The notes under the pieces: generated by a model
The model's database searches: none
Seen by the model: the letters and a program-made list of their open reading frames with translations, nothing else
What the model was told of the DNA's origin: nothing
Translations under genes and position numbers: made by a program
Shown: one piece after another, positions 1 through 6,587 of the stretch
Position numbering within the stretch: position 1 is the stretch's first letter
How the letters are laid out: each line of letters starts with the position of its first letter
Source of the DNA: G020350405 sp964513655
GTDB taxonomy: Bacteria > Planctomycetota > Phycisphaerae > Sedimentisphaerales > Anaerobacaceae
NCBI GenBank assembly: GCA_964513655.1
Contig: CAZENQ010000095.1
Location: 1 to 12,211 of the forward strand
Length of the DNA: 12,211 bases
Direction: 5' to 3'

Positions 1-535
1 TCTCCGCCTGTATCGAAACAAGTGCCAGCTTCCGCGCGACAATCAGCCTGCCCTCCTTATCATCCGACAAGTCTCTCTCGCCGAAGAACGGTATCAAAAT
101 TATGCCAACACCCATCTCCTCGCTCACATCGATGCCTTCCTTTATCCACTTCAGCCAGCGAGGGTCGCTCTTATAAGGTGCCCACCCCAATGCAACCATC
201 CCGAACGATGCAATCTCAATCTTCTGCTTCTTCGCCTCCCTCATATACTTCTTTTGCAGGCAGAGTTTATGAAGCACCGGCAAATCATCCTCCTCCATCC
301 CAAAATCCACCTGTACCCCGTCCGCCCCCATTCGCTTCGCCACCGCAAACGCCTCCGGCTGTGCTATCCGCCCTAAACTCCAGTCACATATCCCTATCTT
401 AAAACCCTTATGACAGACCTTCTTCTTGGCCCCGCACATAGGCGAACTCGCACACCCGCCACCAATCGCTAATCCCGCAACAGCGCCAATCCCACCCAAC
501 AACACTTCCCGACGACTTACTCTCGAACTACTCAT
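1..535 (-). CDS. Exported sugar phosphate isomerase/epimerase-like protein (C-terminus cut by window edge)
   Basis: The reading frame is open from an ATG at 535-533 to the window edge, giving 178 residues with no stop. The N-terminus has a twin-arginine-like signal (SRREVLL, residues 7-13), a glycine/alanine-rich hydrophobic stretch and Cys28 in a weak lipobox (GGGC), so a Tat-exported, possibly lipid-anchored protein is likely. The mature part starts like a xylose isomerase-like TIM barrel (AP endonuclease 2 family): FKIGICDWSLG, then GADGVQVDFG, and later IEIASFGMVALGW and VGIILIPFFGE, which look like successive barrel strands. The ATG overlaps the stop of the upstream SUMF1 gene as ATGA, and GGAGGT lies 6 nt before it (542-547), so translation is probably coupled. 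The catalytic C-terminal half is outside the window, so the substrate cannot be judged. Confidence 0.85.
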   Translation of the reverse strand, partial: MSSSRVSRREVLLGGIGAVAGLAIGGGCASSPMCGAKKKVCHKGFKIGICDWSLGRIAQPEAFAVAKRMGADGVQVDFGMEEDDLPVLHKLCLQKKYMREAKKQKIEIASFGMVALGWAPYKSDPRWLKWIKEGIDVSEEMGVGIILIPFFGERDLSDDKEGRLIVARKLALVSIQAE

Positions 536-1311
536 TCCGATACCTCCATCACTACTCTAAATCCCGTTTGCCTCAACTGATACGACTCCGGCACGCTGCT
601 CCTCGCCGCGCACCGGCACGCCCGTGCAAAATGACTCCACGACCCGCCTCGTACAACCCGATACGTCCCCTCCCCCGGCCCGTTTGGGTCAACAGCCAAA
701 TCCTCCGGATATTCCGCACCGTATCTGTCACTGCACCATTCCGCCACGTTCCCGTGCATATCACTCAATCCCCAACCATTCGTCTCCTTCGTTCCGACCG
801 GATGACTCGTCTCTTCACTGTTCTCCGCGTACCATCCCATCTCATCGATCTTCCCCGTCCCTCCAAACGCGCCCGTCGCTCCCGCCCTGCACGCATATTC
901 CCACTCCGCTTCCGTCGGCAATCGATAAATCTTACCTTCCTCCTTTGAAAGCTTCTTACAGAATGCAACCGCCTCCCTCCACGATATCTTCTCAACCGGC
1001 AAATCCGCACCCTTGAAATTCGACCGGTTATAACCCATCACCGCCTCCCACTGTCCCTGCGTCACCTCCGTAACACCAATCCAAAACCCCCGCGTCAGCT
1101 TAACGCGGTGCCGCAGCTCATCCTCCGCCCGTCCCTTCTCGTCAATAGGACTTCCCATCTCAAATTCCCCCGCCGGTATATACGCTAACTTTATCCCAGC
1201 CGAGTTGACAACCACGTTCCCCGGCTCGGTATTCGGCTCAGACCCGCAGCCCACACTCAGGCTCAATAAAAATACTCCCGCGGCCAGCAGGACTTCTCGC
1301 AACAGCCTCAC
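532..1311 (-). CDS. SUMF1/formylglycine-generating-enzyme-domain lipoprotein
   Basis: This 259-residue protein starts at GTG (1311-1309), with AAGGAG at 1318-1323 only 6 nt upstream. A lipoprotein signal ends at Cys22 (LSVGC). The rest is one SUMF1 (FGE-sulfatase) domain: IPAGEFEMGSP, then EVTQGQWEAVMG, a W-x-E-A-V-x-F-C segment, RLPTEAEWEYACRAG, DMHGNVAEWCSDRYG, VVRGGSW and a final GFRVV. In true formylglycine-generating enzymes two cysteines five residues apart are needed (C336 and C341 in the human enzyme). Here the second is kept (Cys234 in CRCAARSS), but the first position is Ala229, with an extra Cys at 232. Canonical sulfatase activation is therefore doubtful, and no sulfatase gene is in view. 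It lies between two exported sugar-metabolism proteins and was probably acquired as a surface or binding fold. Fold assignment is firm; role is unknown. Confidence 0.9.
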   Translation of the reverse strand: MRLLREVLLAAGVFLLSLSVGCGSEPNTEPGNVVVNSAGIKLAYIPAGEFEMGSPIDEKGRAEDELRHRVKLTRGFWIGVTEVTQGQWEAVMGYNRSNFKGADLPVEKISWREAVAFCKKLSKEEGKIYRLPTEAEWEYACRAGATGAFGGTGKIDEMGWYAENSEETSHPVGTKETNGWGLSDMHGNVAEWCSDRYGAEYPEDLAVDPNGPGEGTYRVVRGGSWSHFARACRCAARSSVPESYQLRQTGFRVVMEVSE

Positions 1312-1321
1312 GATTAACTCC

Positions 1322-2581
1322 TTACGCCTTCAAATCCTTCAGAAAATCTACTTCAAACTTCTCGCCCTTTTTCATCATCTCCTCCCACGTCATCTCACGC
1401 CCCTCGTAGGCTGCACTCCGACCCAGAATGGAAATAAGCGTACTTCTAACGCTTTCACCGACCGTCGTATTCGCATATCTGCCCTTCGTGATGTTGTCAT
1501 AAAAGTCCGCGATGTTCTTCTTCACTCCTCCCCAGTAAATCTCGCTCGTCATCCCGCCTTTGTAAGGCGTCTGGCCCCGAATCGATACCTCCGCGCCGTA
1601 ATGCGTATCAATCGCGCCTTTCGTACCGAACATCGTGCAGTCAATCCCTCCGAAGTCGTCCGTCCCCCCCTGCTTGCAGTGAAATGTCAGCAAAACACCC
1701 TTCGAAAATTCATACACCACCGTAAAGTAATCCCAGCACGTACCTATCTTCCGGCTCTTGAGCCCGCCCGCCCCGTAAGCGCTGCTCGCGTCCTCTTCAA
1801 GTATCCACGAGGCAACGTCTACCGCGTGAATCGCCTGCTCCGTAATAATATCACCCGAAAGCTCCCTGTTCAGCCCCCACGCCCGCAGCCGTGCCTCCGG
1901 GTCGTTGCGCTTCTCTAAAATCTTCCCAATAGGGTTCCACGTAAGCCACGTTGGCCCCGTTACAAAGTTCGCCTCACCGTACATAAGATTACCGATGTCA
2001 CCGTAATGGACACGCTTGACCGCCTCACGATAAAATTTGTTCACTCGCGTCTGGAAATCTACCAACAGACACAGGTTCTTGACCCTCGCCTTCCTCCCGC
2101 TTTCTGCAATCAGATTACAGCCCCAGACATCTATCGCGGCCGGCTTCGCAAGATAAACGTGCACCCCCGCGTCAATCGCCGCCGCCGCCTGCTCCGGATG
2201 AAAATAAGGTGTGCTCTCTACGGCCACCGCGTCCACCCCCGCCTCCAACAGCCTCTTGTATCCCGACAGCCCCGTAAACCGCCTGCCGGACTCTAACCCG
2301 AACTTCTCACCAAATTCGTCCACCCTGTCCTGAAAATAATCCGCCGCCGCCACAATCTCATACCCCCCGTGCCCGACAAACCTGTTTCCTATGTCCTTGC
2401 CGCGCATCCCGCACCCAATCATCCCTAATCTTATCTTCGAGTTCGCCTCCGTACCAAACGCAACCTCCGGCTTCACTGCCGCAAACGAAAACGCCGCCGC
2501 TCCCGCCCCCGCAATAAACCCTCTCCGGCTGATTCTCTCCCCGCCTTCACCCGCAACCGAATTATTTGCTTTTACTGACAT
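1322..2581 (-). CDS. Tat-exported Gfo/Idh/MocA-family NAD(P)-dependent oxidoreductase
   Basis: This 419-residue protein begins with a twin-arginine signal (ISRRGFIAG, residues 17-25) and an Ala-rich segment to about residue 43. A Rossmann NAD(P)-binding start follows (IRLGMIGCGMRG, 50-61), and the C-terminal substrate domain contains ITEQAIHAVDVASWIL. The usual EKP motif of the family reads AKP (145-147, YLAKPAAIDV); my recollection is that an AKP form recurs in a planctomycete subfamily. Such enzymes oxidise or reduce sugars or sugar derivatives, and a Tat signal implies export after folding with bound cofactor, as in Zymomonas glucose-fructose oxidoreductase. AAGGAG at 2591-2596 lies 9 nt before the ATG. 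It is the first gene of the three-gene unit and its TAA overlaps the ribosome binding site of the next gene. Family is sure; substrate is unknown. Confidence 0.93.
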   Translation of the reverse strand: MSVKANNSVAGEGGERISRRGFIAGAGAAAFSFAAVKPEVAFGTEANSKIRLGMIGCGMRGKDIGNRFVGHGGYEIVAAADYFQDRVDEFGEKFGLESGRRFTGLSGYKRLLEAGVDAVAVESTPYFHPEQAAAAIDAGVHVYLAKPAAIDVWGCNLIAESGRKARVKNLCLLVDFQTRVNKFYREAVKRVHYGDIGNLMYGEANFVTGPTWLTWNPIGKILEKRNDPEARLRAWGLNRELSGDIITEQAIHAVDVASWILEEDASSAYGAGGLKSRKIGTCWDYFTVVYEFSKGVLLTFHCKQGGTDDFGGIDCTMFGTKGAIDTHYGAEVSIRGQTPYKGGMTSEIYWGGVKKNIADFYDNITKGRYANTTVGESVRSTLISILGRSAAYEGREMTWEEMMKKGEKFEVDFLKDLKA

Positions 2582-2653
2582 TGCCCTGTTCTCCTTGCAT
2601 TACTAAGCCCTTAACAATACCGCCCAACGATGACCACAAGCGGCAAACTATCA

Positions 2654-2682
2654 AGGATACACCCCAATCCATCCCAAATCAA
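2654..2682 (-). promoter_or_regulatory. Weak candidate promoter of the oxidoreductase unit
   Basis: On the minus strand TTGATT (2682-2677) is followed after 17 bp by TATCCT (2659-2654), each 4/6 to the sigma70 consensus. It would start RNA about 65 nt before the oxidoreductase ATG. Read-through from the stronger promoter at 2947-2975 is an equal possibility, because no terminator is visible between the two genes. Confidence 0.25.
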
Positions 2683-2766
2683 GCCCTATCAAGCCGTAAA
2701 GAGATTGGTAGAAAAAGAAGTGAAATCAGGAAATGCCCAAACGTGCCGGGTGCTCCGCCATCCCAA

Positions 2767-2940
2767 TCACTGCCCCGCCACCCTCAGCAGCGTCAAAACA
2801 ACCAACAAACAAACTAACAGCAGTGCCGCCCTCAATATGCGCAGTCGCTGAGTCTTCGGCTCCACAAGCTCCCACACAAAAGCCCACACTGCAATGACTA
2901 TCCATAATCGCAAAACAACCAACAAAATGTTACTCAACAC
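2767..2940 (-). CDS. Small two-helix membrane protein of unknown function
   Basis: This short frame encodes 57 residues from a GTG at 2940-2938 (or 56 from the adjacent TTG at 2937). The product has two strongly hydrophobic segments: residues about 3-23 (NILLVVLRLWIVIAVWAF) and about 38-53 (AALLVCLLVVLTLLRVAG). They are separated by a charged turn (ELVEPKTQRLRILR), the expected shape of a small hairpin inner-membrane protein. The start is set by a promoter whose -10 box ends exactly 6 nt before the GTG, so the mRNA is probably leaderless. A GGAG 5 nt before the TTG would then lie upstream of the RNA start. The gene runs the same way as the oxidoreductase unit, 185 bp upstream of it. I do not recognise the family. 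Evidence is length, hydropathy pattern and promoter fit, without a homologue. Confidence 0.6.
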   Translation of the reverse strand: MLSNILLVVLRLWIVIAVWAFVWELVEPKTQRLRILRAALLLVCLLVVLTLLRVAGQ

Positions 2941-2946
2941 AACTCC

Positions 2947-2975
2947 ATATTACCTATTTTAACATCAGCTGTCAA
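2947..2975 (-). promoter_or_regulatory. Sigma70-type promoter placing +1 on the GTG of the small membrane protein
   Basis: TTGACA (2975-2970, 6/6) is followed by a 17-bp spacer and TAATAT (2952-2947), which keeps the conserved TA---T positions. Six bases later is the GTG at 2940, the expected +1, so the transcript would have no 5' leader. Confidence 0.7.
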
Positions 2976-3196
2976 GGACAAAATGCCCCAACTTAACAAC
3001 CCGGCCGTCTCCGGGCCCCCTCATATACGCTGCCCGGCGGCACTTGGCCGTGACATTTATCAAAAAAAATACGCCCTTATCCGCCACGAACGCCCTTTTC
3101 GCATAAACATTAAAGTAATTTAAACAAATCTACCGAATAAAATTTTCAGACGTTTAGATGTCTCCAATTCTTTATTACTCAATTGTAGGAGTCTTA

Positions 3197-3436
3197 ATGA
3201 TGCGTACTCTGGAAGAAGTCAAAAAATGGCTTAGTGAGATTACCGAAATCTTCCTCCTGTTGATTGCCGTGGGGATTGCCGCTGATATCCTCTTCGGCGG
3301 AAAGGTCGCCTTCTTTGGTGCCATCGTCGCCAATCTCACCTCGCTGATTAACAGTCTCGGCGAAAACGGAATGGTCGGCCTGATTGCCCTCGGCATCATC
3401 GTCTACCTCTTCCAAAGAAAAAGAGTCACCGCCTAA
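3197..3436 (+). CDS. Small membrane protein of unknown function (79 aa)
   Basis: The preferred start is the ATG at 3197, because TAGGAG at 3186-3191 is 5 nt upstream; an ATG at 3158 in the same frame has no ribosome binding site and would add a poorly hydrophobic extension. The product begins with a short amphipathic, charged helix (MRTLEEVKKWLSEITE). Two membrane segments follow, about residues 17-33 (IFLLLIAVGIAADILFG) and 59-72 (GMVGLIALGIIVYLF), joined by a stretch rich in small residues (AFFGAIVANLTSLINSLGENG), and it ends in a basic tail (QRKRVTA). The pattern resembles small uncharacterised membrane proteins I recall from several phyla; I cannot name a family with certainty. It stands alone, with a strong hairpin downstream at 3494-3522. 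Holin-like or pore-type behaviour is possible from the shape alone but unsupported. Confidence 0.75.
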   Translation: MMRTLEEVKKWLSEITEIFLLLIAVGIAADILFGGKVAFFGAIVANLTSLINSLGENGMVGLIALGIIVYLFQRKRVTA

Positions 3437-3493
3437 AGCACTACTACTCTGCCATCAGCACAATTAAAAACACCCGTTCGCTTCCGGCTGACA

Positions 3494-3522
3494 AAGCGGC
3501 GCCGACCCTCTCGGCGCCGCTT
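3494..3522. terminator. 12-bp perfect inverted repeat downstream of the small membrane protein gene
   Basis: Arms 3494-3505 (AAGCGGCGCCGA) and 3511-3522 are exact reverse complements around the loop CCCTC. The stem is GC-rich and lies 58 bp after the stop codon. There is no clear T-run on the plus strand (CTTACTGATT follows), so it may be a hairpin-only terminator or an RNA-stabilising stem. Confidence 0.6.
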
Positions 3523-4086
3523 ACTGATTACTCCCGACAAACCACCCCCTCTCTCTGCGACCGCGCTTTAATACTGCTCCACCTCGGTGTCGAACTGCTC
3601 CCCCTGTCATCCCGAGCGCAGCGAAGCCGAGGGATCTGGCCACCGCAAAAAATTAACCTCCCGAAACTCGCAACCCGCAACTTTACCCCTGAGATGATTC
3701 CATCTATCTCACCGGGGCCAAAACCCAAACCTGCCAAAACTTGCTGTTAAGAAACCTTTCAAAAAACACCTTTTAACAGCTCATTTGTTAGATGTCGCAC
3801 AAAATTACGGCCGGAAAATGAGCAAATCTTATCTCTGCTGTGACGTTTTTTGCCCTTATTGCTTCTTCCAATTAGCTCTGCGGCCTGCCTGGCGAGATTT
3901 TGAATTTTACTAAACGCGGAGAACACAGACATCGCGGAGATTTCACTTGGCAATTGCACTTTCCATCTGTTACCTTGCTTGCACGCCTGTGATGTTCTTT
4001 GCCAGTCGCTCTACATAATGGGAGGATGGTGGTCGTTCTTTTTACCGGTTTTTATTTGCACAAGCAATGCGGAAAGGAGTATGACC
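3523..4086. other. Gene-poor interval with dispersed-repeat debris and small inverted repeats
   Basis: I see no convincing gene in this 564-bp stretch. It holds one copy of the GTCATCCCGAGCGCAGCG-type repeat (3606-3646). A short imperfect stem follows at 3686-3717: CCCC/GGGG around TGAGAT/ATCTCA, with a 2-nt bulge. There is also an 8-bp inverted repeat GCTGTTAA/TTAACAGC (3743-3750 and 3773-3780, 22 bp apart). A 66-codon minus-strand frame at 3759-3959 lacks a ribosome binding site, a promoter or any recognisable sequence. No good promoter for the large plus-strand gene at 4087 was found; TTGGCA at 3947-3952 lacks a fitting -10 box. Confidence 0.6.
3606..3646 (+). repeat. Dispersed repeat, copy A
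   Basis: Core GTCATCCCGAGCGCAGCG followed by GAGGGATCTGGCCA. It matches copy B at 8010-8054, apart from a small indel in the middle. This type of intergenic sequence is known to me as a recurring dispersed repeat in several bacterial genomes; its mobility mechanism is not evident here. Confidence 0.65.
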
Positions 4087-6336
4087 ATGTCAAGGGCAAG
4101 CCAATTATCATCAATAGTTGTGTCCACAGTTTTCTTGTCTGCTTTATGTTCCGGCGCGACAATTACTCTCGATCACGATGCGCCGGGACCTCACAACGGC
4201 TCGACCTGGGCCGGTGCTTACAACTACCTTCAACAGGCCCTCGATGCTGCTGGACCGGGCGATGAGATATGGGTGGCTCAGGGAACCTACACGCCCGCCA
4301 ATGCCGGAGGCGGTCGAACCGCTACGTTCCAGCTTAAGAACGGTGTAGCTGTTAAGGGTGGCTACGCCGGCTTCGGTGAACCAGACCCTAACGCTCGGGA
4401 CGTCGACGTGTATCAGACCATCCTGAGCGGTGATTTGAATGGCGATGATGGTCCCAACTTCGCTGACAACGGCGAAAACAGCTACCATGTCGTCACCGGC
4501 AGCGGGACTGACGAAACCGCGGTCCTCGACGGCTTCACTATCACCGGTGGCAATGCCAACGGCTCCGAACCGCACAACCGCGGCGGAGGAATGTACAACT
4601 TCTCCGCAAGCCCTGCAATAACCAACTGCACGTTCAGCGAAAACTTCGCATCGGCTATGGGTGGGGGAATGTTCAATTACCAAAGCTCCCCGACGATAAC
4701 CGACTCCTTGTTCATTGAAAATACCTCCGATGACGATGGCGGCGGAATCCGCAATTACCTCAACAGTCACGCCATAATAACAAACTGTGATTTCATCTCC
4801 AACACCGCCTTTGAGGAAGGAGGCGGCCTGAACAACCGCAAGAACAGTAACGCCATAGTCACTAACTGCACCTTCATCGGTAACACCGCCGGTGCCGGCG
4901 GAGGGATGGAAAACCACGTCGGCAAAGCCCAAGTCACAGGCGCCCCACTAATCACTAATTGCACCTTTATCGGCAACACCGCAAGTGCCGGCGGAGGAAT
5001 GCGCAACAATGACGCCAACCCGATAGTGACCAACTGTATCTTCATCGGCAACGTCGGCAGCGGAATGAACAACCGCAACAACAGCCCAACAGTGACCAAC
5101 TGTATTCTATGGGCCAACACAGTGGGCTCCTTTGACGGTTCAGGCAGCCCGGCCGTGACCTTCAGTAACGTCGAAGGCGGCTTCACTGGCGCAGGCAACA
5201 TCAACGCCAACCCGCTTTTTGTCCAGTTGGGCTATTGGAACGCGAACGGCATCTGGGTCGAGGGCGACTATCATCTGCTTCCGGACTCACCGTGCATTGA
5301 TACCGGTGACCCTGCGTATGTTTCGCAACCTGATGAAACTGACCTTGACGGCGGCCCTCGTGTAATAAATGGTATAGTTGACATGGGTGCGTGTGAGTAC
5401 GCCGGTAGCGCCGAGCCTGACATCGACCCGCCGCTGCCGGACCCGATGACGTGGGGGACACTGCCGTACGCGACCGGCCCCGCTTCCATCGCAATGGCTG
5501 CAGCCGTCGCTTCCGATGCCAGCGGAGTGGAATACTACTTCGCCTGTATCGCCGGTGGTGGTTATGACAGCGGTTGGCAGAATAGTCCCTTCTATGAGGA
5601 TACCGGTCTGCAGCCGGATACGCAGCACACCTATTCTGTGCAGGCCCGCGACAAGTCCGCCAATCACAACGTTACTGGCTGGTCCACCTCAGAATCCGCC
5701 ATTACCGACCCTGAGGACACAACCGCGCCGACGCCGGACCCAATGACTTGGGCGACTCCGCCGTATCCAACCGCAGACAGCTCCATCTCGATGACGGCCA
5801 CAACCGCTTCTGATTCCGCCGGTGTAGAATACTTCTTCGACGAGATCTCCGGCAATCCCGGCGGTTCCGACAGTGGCTGGCAGGACAGTCCTGCATATGA
5901 GGATACAGGTCTCAGTCCCGATACACAGTACACATATTTAGTCACGGCCCGCGACAAGTCCCCCAACTACAACGAAACCGCCTACTCCACGGCCGAATCG
6001 GCGACGACCTGGCCCGGCTGCGGTGCCGCTACCATGCATGTCGGGTCCATTGTTTGTGACACCCTTCGCGGCAGCCGCGGTATGAAATACGGCCGCGTCA
6101 CCGTCACTATCTACGACAACTGCGGTGACCTTGTTTCGGGTGCCGGCGTTACCGGTACTTTCACTGGTGACTTCAGTGAGCAGCTTTCCGGGACCACCAA
6201 CAGCAGTGGCGTAGCGGTAATCACTACCACGACGCAGGTCAAGAAGCCTTCATTCGCATTCTGCGCCGATGATGTGGCTTATCTAACCTTGGCGTACGAC
6301 GCCGGCGACAACGTCGAGTCCTGCGATAGCAACTAA
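4087..6336 (+). CDS. Secreted right-handed beta-helix surface protein with choice-of-anchor Q region, two FN3-like units and Ig-like tail
   Basis: The start is the ATG at 4087, 7 nt after AAGGAG (4074-4079); the ATG at 4081 is too close to that site. This gives 749 residues. A signal peptide ends near CSGA (residues 21-24). About residues 151-368 hold degenerate repeats of roughly 24 residues (pattern NCTFIGNTAGAGGGM), typical of a right-handed parallel beta-helix. A region of the choice-of-anchor Q type follows (PCIDTGDP, DLDGGPRVINGIVDMGACEY, about 358-438). Next come two tandem FN3-like units of about 95-100 residues (about 440-542 and 543-642) sharing PDPMTW, SGVEY/AGVEY, DSGWQ, YEDTGL and ARDKS. 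The last about 105 residues look like a bacterial Ig-like domain (VSGAGVTGTFTG, SSGVAVITTT) with several cysteines. No PEP-CTERM, dockerin or LPXTG end is visible, so the anchor is unclear. Adhesion or polysaccharide binding is plausible; no enzyme motif was recognised. Confidence 0.9.
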   Translation: MSRASQLSSIVVSTVFLSALCSGATITLDHDAPGPHNGSTWAGAYNYLQQALDAAGPGDEIWVAQGTYTPANAGGGRTATFQLKNGVAVKGGYAGFGEPDPNARDVDVYQTILSGDLNGDDGPNFADNGENSYHVVTGSGTDETAVLDGFTITGGNANGSEPHNRGGGMYNFSASPAITNCTFSENFASAMGGGMFNYQSSPTITDSLFIENTSDDDGGGIRNYLNSHAIITNCDFISNTAFEEGGGLNNRKNSNAIVTNCTFIGNTAGAGGGMENHVGKAQVTGAPLITNCTFIGNTASAGGGMRNNDANPIVTNCIFIGNVGSGMNNRNNSPTVTNCILWANTVGSFDGSGSPAVTFSNVEGGFTGAGNINANPLFVQLGYWNANGIWVEGDYHLLPDSPCIDTGDPAYVSQPDETDLDGGPRVINGIVDMGACEYAGSAEPDIDPPLPDPMTWGTLPYATGPASIAMAAAVASDASGVEYYFACIAGGGYDSGWQNSPFYEDTGLQPDTQHTYSVQARDKSANHNVTGWSTSESAITDPEDTTAPTPDPMTWATPPYPTADSSISMTATTASDSAGVEYFFDEISGNPGGSDSGWQDSPAYEDTGLSPDTQYTYLVTARDKSPNYNETAYSTAESATTWPGCGAATMHVGSIVCDTLRGSRGMKYGRVTVTIYDNCGDLVSGAGVTGTFTGDFSEQLSGTTNSSGVAVITTTTQVKKPSFAFCADDVAYLTLAYDAGDNVESCDSN
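5426..6012 (+). repeat. Tandem intragenic duplication encoding two FN3-like units
   Basis: Two consecutive coding units (about 5426-5725 and 5726-6012) begin with PDPMTW and share residues along their length, including YEDTGL, PDTQ and ARDKS. Divergence between them is moderate, so this is an older domain duplication. Confidence 0.7.
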
Positions 6337-6587
6337 CGTTGGCATCTCAACGCCCCGAAAAAGCAATTAATTCATTCTGCAAAACGACCCGACGCCACTA
6401 TGGGCCGTATTTAAACAATTTCATAATACCTAACCCCAAAACCACAAAACTCCCAAACGTCCTATACGCTACACGCTGCCTGCAGCCCGCTGTTCGTTTT
6501 CACGCCATACGCTACCCCAAAGAACAAATTATGTCAAACCTCAAAACCCACAATTTGAAATCTGAAATGTGAAATCTGAAATCCCCT
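6337..6587. other. Intergenic region with a heptamer tandem repeat
   Basis: This interval separates the beta-helix gene from the convergent regulator gene. A 5-bp stem (CGTTG/CAACG, 6337-6352) follows the beta-helix stop directly but has no T-run. No gene is supported. At 6556-6583 the heptamer TGAAATC occurs four times in a row (the second copy ends in G). Confidence 0.55.
6556..6583. repeat. Four tandem copies of the heptamer TGAAATC
   Basis: Four uninterrupted 7-bp units, one with a single change (TGAAATG). It lies 4 bp past the end of the PocR-AraC gene and is a candidate for copy-number variation. Confidence 0.7.

Noticed and set aside
22..402. A 126-residue plus-strand frame rich in Ser and Pro
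   Set aside because: It is the antisense of the isomerase-like gene; the Ser/Pro richness follows from the C-rich plus strand. The same holds for the other Pro/Arg-rich plus-strand frames opposite minus-strand genes.
3528..3737. A 69-residue minus-strand frame
   Set aside because: It runs through dispersed-repeat copy A and its sequence is explained by that repeat.
3759..3959. A 66-residue minus-strand frame
   Set aside because: No ribosome binding site, no promoter at the leaderless spacing, no recognisable motif, and the region is repeat-rich debris.
4144..4932. A 262-residue minus-strand frame opposite the beta-helix gene
   Set aside because: Antisense of a repetitive coding region with matching periodicity; it has no signal, domain or ribosome binding site of its own.
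6339..6572. A 77-residue plus-strand frame after the beta-helix gene
   Set aside because: Low-complexity composition, ends in the TGAAATC heptamers, and no ribosome binding site.
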